From: Parvularcula maris
GTDB taxonomy: Bacteria; Pseudomonadota; Alphaproteobacteria; Caulobacterales; Parvularculaceae
NCBI RefSeq assembly: GCF_024505085.1
Contig: NZ_JANIBC010000016.1
Span: 1 to 59,619 of the forward strand
Direction of reading: 5' to 3'
DNA length: 59,619 nt
The notes beneath the pieces were generated by a model. That model worked only from the letters and a program-made list of their open reading frames with translations, did not search any database and was not told the origin of the DNA. How positions within the stretch are numbered: the first letter of the stretch is position 1; the number at the start of each line of letters is the position of its first letter. Below, piece by piece: positions 43,897 to 51,499 of this stretch. Position numbers and translations under genes: made by a program.

Positions 43897-44864
43897 GCGT
43901 GCGGCCTTTCGGATCGGAGGGTCATCTCCGCTAGCTCAGATACATTCGATTGACATAAAAACGGTGCCAACACCGAAGCGAGGTCCTGTGTCCTGCCTTC
44001 GCCAGGAGAGCGCGCGGACCAGTCGCGGTGCAGCATCTCGGAAACCTTGCCGCGGCTCATGACCCCGGCGCCTATCCCCGCGGCCCGTGCAAGCTCCGCA
44101 GCGGCGCCGACGACATAGAGGATCGGTGAGGGAACGGGAACGGTTCTGACGGTGCGCCCGGAGAGCCGGGCTGTAGCCTCGGCAAGGTCGGACCAGCTCG
44201 TGGAGGCGATAGTGGCAGGCTCCACCGGATGGCTCGACCGCTGTTTCGGCAGGCTGACGACGAACCGCGCCAGATCGTCCGCCGTGACGAGCGACAGGCG
44301 CTTCTCCTTCCACCGGCGAAGGCTGGGGACAGGGAGAAGACCGGCGCCCAGCGAGGCGAGGATCGGTCTCATCGCCTCGTCATCGTGACCGAGAACGGCA
44401 GGAGGCCTGACGATGGTGACCGCCATGTCCGGGCCTGCCGCACGCAGGACCGCCTCCTCCCCCAGACGTTTCGACAGGGCATAGGGCGAAAGCTGAGGCT
44501 CCCTCGCCGCCTGAGAGGAGATAAGGACGAAGTGCCCGGCGCCCGCCTCACGGGCTGCGATAGCGACGTTCTCGGCCCCGCGGACATTGACGTGGTGAAG
44601 CGCCTCATCGGATCCGGCGGTCAACCCAGCGATGTGGACGACGCGATCGGCCTCTCTACATAGCTCAGACAGCGCATCGCGATCATCGAGGTCGCCTCGC
44701 ATCCAATCGGCGGAGGCTTGGCCGGGAGAGCTGCGATAGAGCGCTGTCGCGGGGCTGCCGCCCAGACAGCGAAGCACGGCCCGGCCTACCAGACCGGTAC
44801 CGCCTGTCACCGCCCAGCGCTCGCCATTGGCGCCTACGCTGCGATCTTCGTCACCAACACTCAA
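43893..44864 (-). CDS. NAD-dependent epimerase/reductase, candidate ceramide reductase
   Basis: This is a 323-residue extended short-chain dehydrogenase. The cofactor loop is VTGGTGLVGRAVL, the catalytic Tyr-Lys pair is in SPYALSKRLGE, and VRPPAVLGHDDEAM follows. It is translationally coupled to serine palmitoyltransferase. In Caulobacter the epimerase-like CerR beside spt reduces the 3-keto group of oxidised ceramide or ketosphinganine; the same role is inferred here. The gene starts about 317 nt from the divergent Nramp-like transporter gene. Confidence 0.8.
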   Translation of the reverse strand: MSVGDEDRSVGANGERWAVTGGTGLVGRAVLRCLGGSPATALYRSSPGQASADWMRGDLDDRDALSELCREADRVVHIAGLTAGSDEALHHVNVRGAENVAIAAREAGAGHFVLISSQAAREPQLSPYALSKRLGEEAVLRAAGPDMAVTIVRPPAVLGHDDEAMRPILASLGAGLLPVPSLRRWKEKRLSLVTADDLARFVVSLPKQRSSHPVEPATIASTSWSDLAEATARLSGRTVRTVPVPSPILYVVGAAAELARAAGIGAGVMSRGKVSEMLHRDWSARSPGEGRTQDLASVLAPFLCQSNVSELAEMTLRSERPHA

Positions 44865-45181
44865 ACTCTGCCCGCCGGTTTTCCATGACTAAACCATGAC
44901 AGTCGAGCGAAGTTGGTCATTTTGCAAGTCATGTTCTCTCGGACCGATTGTTGCAGGGGCCGAGCGTCCCCTTCTCAGAGTGTACGCCGCCGCCTCTTGC
45001 GCCGCCAGCGGCGGGAATCGGGGCGTTCGCGGAAGGGGCGCGGCCCCGCCGCCTCAGGTGACATTGAGTAACAATGCATTGCTGCCTGCAGGACTAGCGG
45101 TGCCTGGAAGATCGCACGCCTGCTATTTGAAACCTTGGGGGCGCATCTGATACGGCGCCCTTTTCAGCGGGGACGTCGTCT
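44865..45181. other. 317-nt divergent intergenic region
   Basis: It lies between the epimerase (minus) and the Nramp-like/pxp operon (plus). A small frame at 44896-45150 has no recognisable features and is not called. The main structure is a terminator-like hairpin at 45138-45164 just before the transporter gene. Confidence 0.45.
45138..45164 (+). terminator. Terminator-like hairpin in the leader of the transporter-pxp operon
   Basis: GGGCGC at 45138-45143 and GCGCCC at 45155-45160 form a stem with an 11-nt loop, followed by TTTT. It ends only 17 nt before the ATG at 45182, so it could be an attenuator in the operon leader, or the end of a short upstream transcript. The T-tract is short. Confidence 0.4.
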
Positions 45182-46384
45182 ATGGAGGCGCAGAAGAGGC
45201 GCGGGGGGTTCGGTCCCGGCATGCTGGTGGCCGCCGCGTTTGTCGGGCCGGGCACCGTCACCACGGCCACGCTGGCCGGGCAGACCTTCGGCATGGCGCT
45301 TCTCTGGGCTCTGGTCTTCGCTACTCTAGCAGCCGTCGTCCTGCAGGACATGGCAGCGCGCCTTGGGGCGGGTGGCGGGCGAGGCCTTGGAGAGGCGCTG
45401 AGGCTTTCGCTGCGGACGCCCATGCTACGCTACACGGCGCTGGCTCTCGTCTCCATCGCCATCCTTCTCGGCAACGCCGCCTATCAGGGGGGGAACCTCG
45501 CCGGAGCAGCTTTAGGCGCCGAAGCTACAGGGGTCACCATCGGCCGCCGCTTAGTCGTCGTGCTCATTGCCGTCCTCGCAGCCAGTGTGCTGCTGCCTGG
45601 GCGCTACCGGCTGTTGGAGGGGGTGCTGGTGGGGATCGTCGCCCTGATGAGCGCCGCGTTCCTCCTCGCGCTGGCCTTGGCTAGGCCCGACCCCGCGGCA
45701 CTCTTCGCAGGTTTGCGCCCGCAGCTTCCCGAGGGCAGCCTGCTGACCGTTCTGGCGCTGCTGGGCACGACGATCGTTCCCTACAACCTCTTCCTGCACG
45801 CCGCAGCCGCCAAGGAGCGGTGGCCCGGCGGCGGGTCGGTTCCGGCCGCTAGAAGAGACAATGTGGCAGCGATCCTGCTGGGCGGTCTCGTCTCGGCGGC
45901 CATCCTGATCGTCGCTGCCAGTTCCGGGAACGGCGAGGGTCAGACCGGACTGGCGGACGCTCTTCGCGAGAGCTTTGGCGGGCTGAGCCGCTACGTGATG
46001 GCAGCGGGCCTCCTGGCGGCGGGTCTGAGCTCGGCCGTCACGGCGCCTATGGCCGCCGGGTTCGTCGCAGGCGAGCTGTTCGCGAGCAGCGAGGCCGAAA
46101 GGGTGCGCTATTTCCGCCTCGCTTCCCTAACCGTGCTGCTGACGGGGACGGTGATTGCCGCGCTCGGCCTACGTCCCGAGGCGCTGATCCTTCTCGCCCA
46201 GGCCGCCAACGGATTGCTTCTGCCGGTGGTGGCCGTCTTCCTCCTCGCTCTGATGAACCGAAGCGACCTTCTCGGCAGCCACCGCAACCGTCTGTGGTCG
46301 AACATAGCGGGCGGGCTCGTCGTTCTGACGGCCCTCTTCCTTGGCCTTCGCGGCCTGCTCAGGGCATTCGGCCTATGGCCATGA
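45182..46384 (+). CDS. Nramp-fold transporter lacking metal ligands, candidate 5-oxoproline permease
   Basis: This is a 400-residue protein with about 11 helices, clearly of the Nramp/SLC11 fold: TM1 FVGPGTVTTATLAGQTFG and TM6 LGTTIVPYNLFLHAAAAKE. Classical Nramp metal ligands are changed: the DPGN motif of TM1 reads GPGT (Gly22, Thr25), and the TM6 MPH reads VPY (Val199, Tyr201). It should therefore not be a manganese/iron carrier. It overlaps pxpA by 4 nt (ATGA). An Nramp-like gene (ycsG) accompanies the pxp genes in Bacillus subtilis, so import of 5-oxoproline or a related acid is a reasonable inference. Confidence 0.8.
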   Translation: MEAQKRRGGFGPGMLVAAAFVGPGTVTTATLAGQTFGMALLWALVFATLAAVVLQDMAARLGAGGGRGLGEALRLSLRTPMLRYTALALVSIAILLGNAAYQGGNLAGAALGAEATGVTIGRRLVVVLIAVLAASVLLPGRYRLLEGVLVGIVALMSAAFLLALALARPDPAALFAGLRPQLPEGSLLTVLALLGTTIVPYNLFLHAAAAKERWPGGGSVPAARRDNVAAILLGGLVSAAILIVAASSGNGEGQTGLADALRESFGGLSRYVMAAGLLAAGLSSAVTAPMAAGFVAGELFASSEAERVRYFRLASLTVLLTGTVIAALGLRPEALILLAQAANGLLLPVVAVFLLALMNRSDLLGSHRNRLWSNIAGGLVVLTALFLGLRGLLRAFGLWP

Positions 46385-47118
46385 AGATCGACCTCAACGC
46401 CGACCTCGGAGAAGGAATGGAGCATGACGAAGCGCTCCTTCGCTTCGTGACGAGCTGCAGCGTCGCCTGCGGCGGTCACGCCGGGGATGCGGTTTCGATG
46501 CGGCGGACACTGAAGCTGGCGAAAGTGGCGGGCGTACGGGTCGGCGCTCACCCTTCTTACCCCGATCGAGAGGGTTTCGGACGGCGGTCGCTCGACATCG
46601 ACCAAGCCAAGCTTGAGGCAAGCCTGACCGATCAGATCACCGCCCTTCGCAGGATCGCGGACACCGAAGAATATACGCTCACCCATCTCAAAGCCCACGG
46701 CGCGCTCTACAACGACGCTACGGGTGACGAGGTCAAAGCCGAGCTCCTCGTTCGTCTGATCGAGAACCTTCTTCCAGGCGCTAGCCTTCTCGGACCACCA
46801 GGCAGCGCTCTCGAGCGAGCATCACACGGGCGCCTAGCTTTCCTAGCCGAGGGGTTCATCGACCGCGGCTATCGTCAGGACGGAACACTCGTTCCGCGCA
46901 CCGAACGAGGCGCTTTCGTCTCCGAGCCTGACGCGCAGCTCAGCCAAGCGCTGGCCCTCGCCACAGAAAAACCCCTCGAGGCGGATGGCGGCATGCTCCG
47001 TCTCAAAGCAGCAACACTCTGTATCCATGGTGACGGTCCTGGTGCTGATCAGGTGGCTCAGAGGTTACGAGCCGGGCTAGCTCAGTCGGGAGTGAGCGTC
47101 GAACCCTATGCATGCTGA
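46381..47118 (+). CDS. pxpA: 5-oxoprolinase subunit PxpA (LamB/YcsF family)
   Basis: This is about 245 residues and the catalytic-side subunit of the ATP-dependent bacterial 5-oxoprolinase, which opens the 5-oxoproline ring to glutamate. The N-terminus KIDLNADLGEGMEHDEALLR is the family signature; then CGGHAGDAVSMRRTLKLAK, VGAHPSYPDREGFGRR, and LKAHGALYNDATGDE. I start at the ATG at 46381, which overlaps the transporter stop codon; another in-frame ATG is two codons upstream at 46375. It overlaps pxpB by 11 nt. Confidence 0.94.
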   Translation: MKIDLNADLGEGMEHDEALLRFVTSCSVACGGHAGDAVSMRRTLKLAKVAGVRVGAHPSYPDREGFGRRSLDIDQAKLEASLTDQITALRRIADTEEYTLTHLKAHGALYNDATGDEVKAELLVRLIENLLPGASLLGPPGSALERASHGRLAFLAEGFIDRGYRQDGTLVPRTERGAFVSEPDAQLSQALALATEKPLEADGGMLRLKAATLCIHGDGPGADQVAQRLRAGLAQSGVSVEPYAC

Positions 47119-47737
47119 CATCAAACCCCTCTCCGACCGAGCGCTCAGTATAGCGACGAAAAATGCCGGTGAGGCCAGGCGGCTTGCAGAGCACCTGCGC
47201 AGTGAGGGAGACTGGCAGGACGTCGTGGCGGGTCTGCGTTCCGTCGCGGTGTTCTACGACCCCCTGTCCCAGACCGCTGCAGCAGTGGCGGAGGCTTTGC
47301 TGAAGGCTGCGGAAAGCATGCCGCCCTATCGCGCCGCGGCGCAGATCGCGCATATCGACATTCCCGTCCGTTACGGCGGGGAGGACGGCCCGGACCTCCT
47401 ACTTCTATGCGAAAGAAACGGTCTTTCTCCTGAAGAGTTCATCGAGAAGCACACCGCACCCCTTTACGAGGTCGCCCTGATGGGTTTTCTTCCGGGCTTC
47501 GCCTATCTGTCGGGCCTCGACCCGGCCCTGGCAGCCCCGAGGCTCGATGAGCCGCGGATGCGCGTACGCGCGGGTTCGGTCGGGATAGGCGGTAACGAGG
47601 CAGGCATCTACTCCCTGGACGGATCGGGGGGCTGGCCCATCATCGGCCGTACCGAGAAGAAACTCTTCGATAGAGGCTCCGACGAACCCTTCCTGCTGTC
47701 TCCCGGCGCCACCATCCACTTTCATCGCGCCCCATGA
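47108..47737 (+). CDS. pxpB: 5-oxoprolinase subunit PxpB (KipI family)
   Basis: This is a 209-residue carboxyltransferase-domain subunit, also known as KipI/allophanate-hydrolase subunit 1. Signature stretches are RYGGEDGPDLLLL, ALMGFLPGFAYLSGLDP, PRMRVRAGSVGIGGNEAGIY and GGWPIIGRTE. It forms a complex with PxpC and PxpA. In Bacillus the homologue KipI inhibits the sporulation kinase KinA, but with pxpA and pxpC adjacent the oxoprolinase role is the likely one here. Confidence 0.94.
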   Translation: MHADIKPLSDRALSIATKNAGEARRLAEHLRSEGDWQDVVAGLRSVAVFYDPLSQTAAAVAEALLKAAESMPPYRAAAQIAHIDIPVRYGGEDGPDLLLLCERNGLSPEEFIEKHTAPLYEVALMGFLPGFAYLSGLDPALAAPRLDEPRMRVRAGSVGIGGNEAGIYSLDGSGGWPIIGRTEKKLFDRGSDEPFLLSPGATIHFHRAP

Positions 47738-48696
47738 TCGAGGTTCTGAACCCAGGTCTTCAGACCACGATCCAGGCGGGGCCTCGCCTGGGCTACCGCC
47801 ACCAGGGCGTGCCGTGGTCGGGGGCAGCCGACCCCCTCTCCCTCGCGCTCGCCAACCGCCTCTGCGGCAATATCTGGGACGCTCCTGCGCTGGAGATCAC
47901 CTTCAGCCCGTTCGCCTGCAGGTTCCACAAGCGCCAGGTCATCGGCGTGACCGGAGCCCCCGCCTCGCTGGTACTGGGCGGGAGGTCCGCTGAGCAGCAC
48001 CGTACGCTCACCGCCGAGGCGGGCGAGATACTCGAGATCAACCCTACACGGATCGGCAGCCGTATCATGCTGGCCGCATCGGGCGGCTTTCACGCAGACC
48101 AGCTCTTCGGATCCGCCTCCACCTACCTGCCGGCGTCCTTCGGCGGCCTTCAAGGGCGGGCGCTTCGCAAGAACGATCAGTTGACGGTGAACGAGCTCCT
48201 TCGGAACGTAGAGCACACCTCGACCCCGAAAGAGCTCCTACCGACGCTCTCCAACTCCCATATACTCCGTGTTACCACGGCACCCGAATGGGAAAGCCTC
48301 ACCCCTCTCAGCCATCGACGCTTCGTCGAGATGCCGTTCTTCGCCGACCGCCAGATCGACCGAATGGGCATTCGGCTGAGCAAGAACCCTCTGCAGCTAG
48401 AAGAAGAATGTACACAGATAGAGAGCGCCGCCGTCGCTCCCGGTACGATCCAGTGCCCGGTAGGAGGCGTACCGATCATGCTCGGTCCCGACGCGCAAGT
48501 CACCGGCGGCTACCCGCGCATCGCCTCAGTCATCACCGCCGACCTCTGGCGCATGGGTCAAGTGAGACCAGGCGACCGGGTACGCTTCATGCTCGTCACC
48601 GACAACGAAGCCAACAAGGCCAGGCGCACCCTAGCTGCCATCACCACGAACTGGTGCGGCAGCGAGTGGCTGAGCGCCGCGGCGAGGGAAAGGTAG
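47734..48696 (+). CDS. pxpC: 5-oxoprolinase subunit PxpC (KipA, biotin-dependent-carboxyltransferase-like)
   Basis: This is a 320-residue subunit opening IEVLNPGLQTTIQAGPRLGY followed by GVPWSGAADPLSLALANRL, the PxpC/KipA hallmark. The end carries TIQCPVGGVPIMLGPDAQVT and GGYPRIASVITADLWRMGQV. It overlaps pxpB by 4 nt, closing the four-gene operon transporter-pxpA-pxpB-pxpC that salvages the damage product 5-oxoproline. The 63-nt gap to the convergent histidine kinase shows no clear terminator. Confidence 0.94.
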   Translation: MIEVLNPGLQTTIQAGPRLGYRHQGVPWSGAADPLSLALANRLCGNIWDAPALEITFSPFACRFHKRQVIGVTGAPASLVLGGRSAEQHRTLTAEAGEILEINPTRIGSRIMLAASGGFHADQLFGSASTYLPASFGGLQGRALRKNDQLTVNELLRNVEHTSTPKELLPTLSNSHILRVTTAPEWESLTPLSHRRFVEMPFFADRQIDRMGIRLSKNPLQLEEECTQIESAAVAPGTIQCPVGGVPIMLGPDAQVTGGYPRIASVITADLWRMGQVRPGDRVRFMLVTDNEANKARRTLAAITTNWCGSEWLSAAARER

Positions 48697-48759
48697 GGGC
48701 TTTTCTGTACGTACATATGAGTTCCATCCCGCTTCGAACCGCCGAGGCCGCGAACCGCT

Positions 48760-50742
48760 CTAACGAAGCAGCATGGCGCCTGGTCCTAGGGCCAGGGGGC
48801 GGTCGCTGGCATCGGGCTCTATGCGAAACAGGGTTCCTCTGTCTGCTGCGGACCTGACGGAGACCGTTATCCCCTCCTGAACCGCAAGCTGACGGACGAT
48901 GGCGAGGCCTCGGCCGCGACCGGGTTCGCTCACATCGTCCTCCTGCCCACGTTCTCCTGAAAGGCAGAGGCGGGGCAGGTTCGAGGCCTCGATTCCCCGC
49001 CCGGTGTCGTAGACTTCGATCCCGAGCCTTCCCCGACGTTGCCTGCAGCCTACGAGGACGCCCCCTACGTCCGTGTACTCGATCGCGTTGGCCACGAGGT
49101 TCGCAACGATCCTCGTCAGCTTGAGGGGGTCGCCCTTCATCGAGCCGCCGCATGCAACGATCCGGAAGCGGAGGTTCTTGCCCTCGGCCTCCGACCGGAA
49201 CATCGAGGCCACGGCGTCCAGTATCAAGTTGACCGGATGCTCCTCGCTATCGGTTCTGCCGAGCGAGACGAAGGACGCGGGGTCGGTGAGCTGGTTGTCG
49301 ATCAGCTCCTCGAGGTAGTTGAGGCTCGACCGTACCGCGGTCAGCTCGGTCGCCGATGCGCGGGGGCCGCTCAGCAGGTTCCCGATCGAGCTGCGAAGGG
49401 CGTAGAGCGGCTGGCGAATGTCGTGGGTCGCATCGGCTATACGCTGCCCTCGGGCCTCGGCCGCTTCTTTCAGGTCGCTGTAGCGCCGCTCCAGTCCCGC
49501 CAGTCTTTCCGCAAGCTCGAGGCGCGCTAGATCGGCCTCCTCGCTACGGCGCCAGACCTGCAGGTAGCCGTAGACCAGCGCACACCCCATCATCGTCGCG
49601 TCGAACAGGAGCGCTCCGCGCATGATGTTGAGGACGACCTGACGGGACCCGGCCATGTCGGTGAAGTTGATGAAGACCGTGGCGAACGAGGCAATGATCA
49701 GACCGAACCATCCAATCACGAAGAAGATCGTACGCTCACCGACCTTCCGCCAGCAGAACACGGCGCAGGCCATGATGATCACAGCCGCTATCAAGAACCA
49801 CATGAAGGCGTAAGCCTTCGCCTGGCTCTGGTCGATCAGGAGGGGAGTGAAGGGTATCGCGAGCGAGATAGCGGCTATCCCGAGGAGAACCCTGTCGACG
49901 ACCTCGAACCGGCCCCTGGTCCTGAACAAAGCCCGGCCGAAGAGAGCCCCGAAGCCGATCAGCGCGCAACCGAGCGGAAGGCTGATGAAGTTGTTGACGA
50001 CCGGTGCGTCGGGCCAGAACAGCATGAAGGCGTAGCCGTCGCGCTGCATGATGTAGAGAATGACGGTCAGGGCGTAGAGGGCATAGAACAGGAAGACGGA
50101 TTCCCGCCGGAAGACGAAGGCGGCGAAGCTCACCACCACGAAGATCGCTCCGGCGCCGTAGAACATGAAGAGGCGGGCGCCTCGCCGCTCGTGTTTCTCG
50201 ACGAAGCCCTCATAGGTCTCGATGCTCATCGGAAGGTGGCTGTTGCCATCGGATCGGTAGCGGATGAGAAGCACGGCCTCCTCCCCGACCGTCAGGGTGA
50301 ACGGCACGACCAGGTTCGGTAGGCGGATAGGCCTGGTGGAGAAGGCGCTGTTCCTGCCCTGCTCCAGCAGCAGTTCGGTCGTGTCGCCCGCCGCCTTCCA
50401 TACCGATAGCTCGGACATGAAGTTCGTGTGCAGCCATAGGACCCGCTCGATGTCGGCAGGCTCGGGGTTTGCAACCGGAAGCCGAAGCCAGATCGTATCG
50501 TCGGTGAAACCGAACTCCGGTTCGGGGCCTTCGATCGGCTGGAACCGGGAAAGGGGCAGCCGTGCGATGTCGGACGCCGCCATGTCGGTGCCCGGTTCCA
50601 GATATCCGGCCATGAAAGGACGAAGCTGTGCCAGATTGCGCGCTTCGGAGATATCGAGGCTCTTTTCTACGGCTCCTTCTGCATGAGCGCAGATCAGCAT
50701 AGACAAGGCGAAGAACAGAAAGACCGAGATGCTTGTTCGCAT
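48760..50742 (-). CDS. 7TMR-DISM sensor histidine kinase
   Basis: The product has 660 residues from the ATG at 50742 (MRTSISVFLFFALSMLIC signal peptide; a start at 50799 is possible but spoils it). The periplasmic domain (about 25-185) is of the 7TMR-DISMED2 type (FGFTDDTIWLRLPVANPEPA). Seven transmembrane helices follow (about 190-400), then a short coiled coil with EEADLARLELAERLAGLE. The kinase core has the H-box THDIRQPLYALRSSIGN, N-box VANLVANAIEYTD, G1 VYDTGRGIE and G2 GRGRGLAIV. Periplasmic DISMED2 domains are often linked to carbohydrate sensing. It is divergent by 46 nt from a NarL-type response regulator, its evident partner. Confidence 0.9.
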   Translation of the reverse strand: MRTSISVFLFFALSMLICAHAEGAVEKSLDISEARNLAQLRPFMAGYLEPGTDMAASDIARLPLSRFQPIEGPEPEFGFTDDTIWLRLPVANPEPADIERVLWLHTNFMSELSVWKAAGDTTELLLEQGRNSAFSTRPIRLPNLVVPFTLTVGEEAVLLIRYRSDGNSHLPMSIETYEGFVEKHERRGARLFMFYGAGAIFVVVSFAAFVFRRESVFLFYALYALTVILYIMQRDGYAFMLFWPDAPVVNNFISLPLGCALIGFGALFGRALFRTRGRFEVVDRVLLGIAAISLAIPFTPLLIDQSQAKAYAFMWFLIAAVIIMACAVFCWRKVGERTIFFVIGWFGLIIASFATVFINFTDMAGSRQVVLNIMRGALLFDATMMGCALVYGYLQVWRRSEEADLARLELAERLAGLERRYSDLKEAAEARGQRIADATHDIRQPLYALRSSIGNLLSGPRASATELTAVRSSLNYLEELIDNQLTDPASFVSLGRTDSEEHPVNLILDAVASMFRSEAEGKNLRFRIVACGGSMKGDPLKLTRIVANLVANAIEYTDVGGVLVGCRQRRGRLGIEVYDTGRGIEASNLPRLCLSGERGQEDDVSEPGRGRGLAIVRQLAVQEGITVSVRSAADRGTLFRIEPDASDRPLALGPGAMLLR

Positions 50743-50788
50743 TCTTGTTTGCCTATAAGGCTGAAGCAGGCGTAGGAAACTAGAACCG

Positions 50789-51421
50789 ATGGTCCACACT
50801 GTTGTTATTGCGGACGATCATGAACTGGTCCGCCGCGGCGTCAATAACGTATTGGCAGTAGTTCCTGACATCCAGATCGTGGGAGAAGCCTCCAACGGCA
50901 TCGAGGCTCTGGCTCAGGCGAAAAAGCACACGCCGGACCTCGTGATCCTCGATTTGTCCATGGCCTATGCCAACGGTATCGAAGTCGTGGAGGAACTGAA
51001 GCGCTGGTGCCCTGATACGCGCGCCATCATCCTAACCGGGATGACTTCACAGGGGCTCCTCTTGGATGCGTGGAAGGCCGGGGTCGCCGGTCTGTTCCTG
51101 AAGTCGGAGGAGACGTCGCTTCTGTCCGACGCCGTGCCGGAAGTTCTGGCGGGAAAGCGCGTGGCTTCGCCGAAAGTGGCCGCACTCCTCAAGGACGCCG
51201 AAGGCATAGCGAAGCAGCTTTCCGGTCGGGAGAGGCAGGTTCTTCATGGCCTGGCTTCCGGCTTCTCTCCCCAAGAGATTGCCGGGCGCCTGGGCATCAG
51301 TATTCACACGGTGGACAAGCACCGCAGCAACATCATGCGGAAGCTCGACGTTCACTCCATGGGGCAACTGATGGCAGTCGCGATCCGCGAGGGGCTGCTC
51401 GAGCCGATGACGCAGCGATAG
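50789..51421 (+). CDS. NarL/LuxR-family response regulator
   Basis: This is a 210-residue two-domain regulator. The receiver domain has acidic D9-D10 (VVIADDHELVRRG), phospho-acceptor D55 (LVILDLSM), Thr83 and Lys105 (LFLKSEE). The C-terminal LuxR helix-turn-helix is LSGRERQVLHGLASGFSPQE then HTVDKHRSNIMRKL. It pairs with the divergent 7TMR-DISM kinase. The giant RTX/dockerin gene begins 78 nt downstream on the same strand and is a likely target or co-transcribed gene. Confidence 0.93.
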   Translation: MVHTVVIADDHELVRRGVNNVLAVVPDIQIVGEASNGIEALAQAKKHTPDLVILDLSMAYANGIEVVEELKRWCPDTRAIILTGMTSQGLLLDAWKAGVAGLFLKSEETSLLSDAVPEVLAGKRVASPKVAALLKDAEGIAKQLSGRERQVLHGLASGFSPQEIAGRLGISIHTVDKHRSNIMRKLDVHSMGQLMAVAIREGLLEPMTQR

Positions 51422-51499
51422 CTCTGACGAATGGTGTGATCCCGGTATGGCATAGACCGAGGTGCTCTGTAGCTTTCCCGTCACCAGGGAGAGAAGACC

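Noticed and set aside
44896-45150. 84-codon frame between the epimerase and transporter genes
   Set aside because: No ribosome site, family features or conserved motifs were seen, and it overlaps the terminator-like hairpin.
45182-46384. Manganese/iron transporter MntH
   Set aside because: The fold matches Nramp, but the metal-ligand motifs are lost and the operon is pxpABC, so a metal carrier call is not supported.
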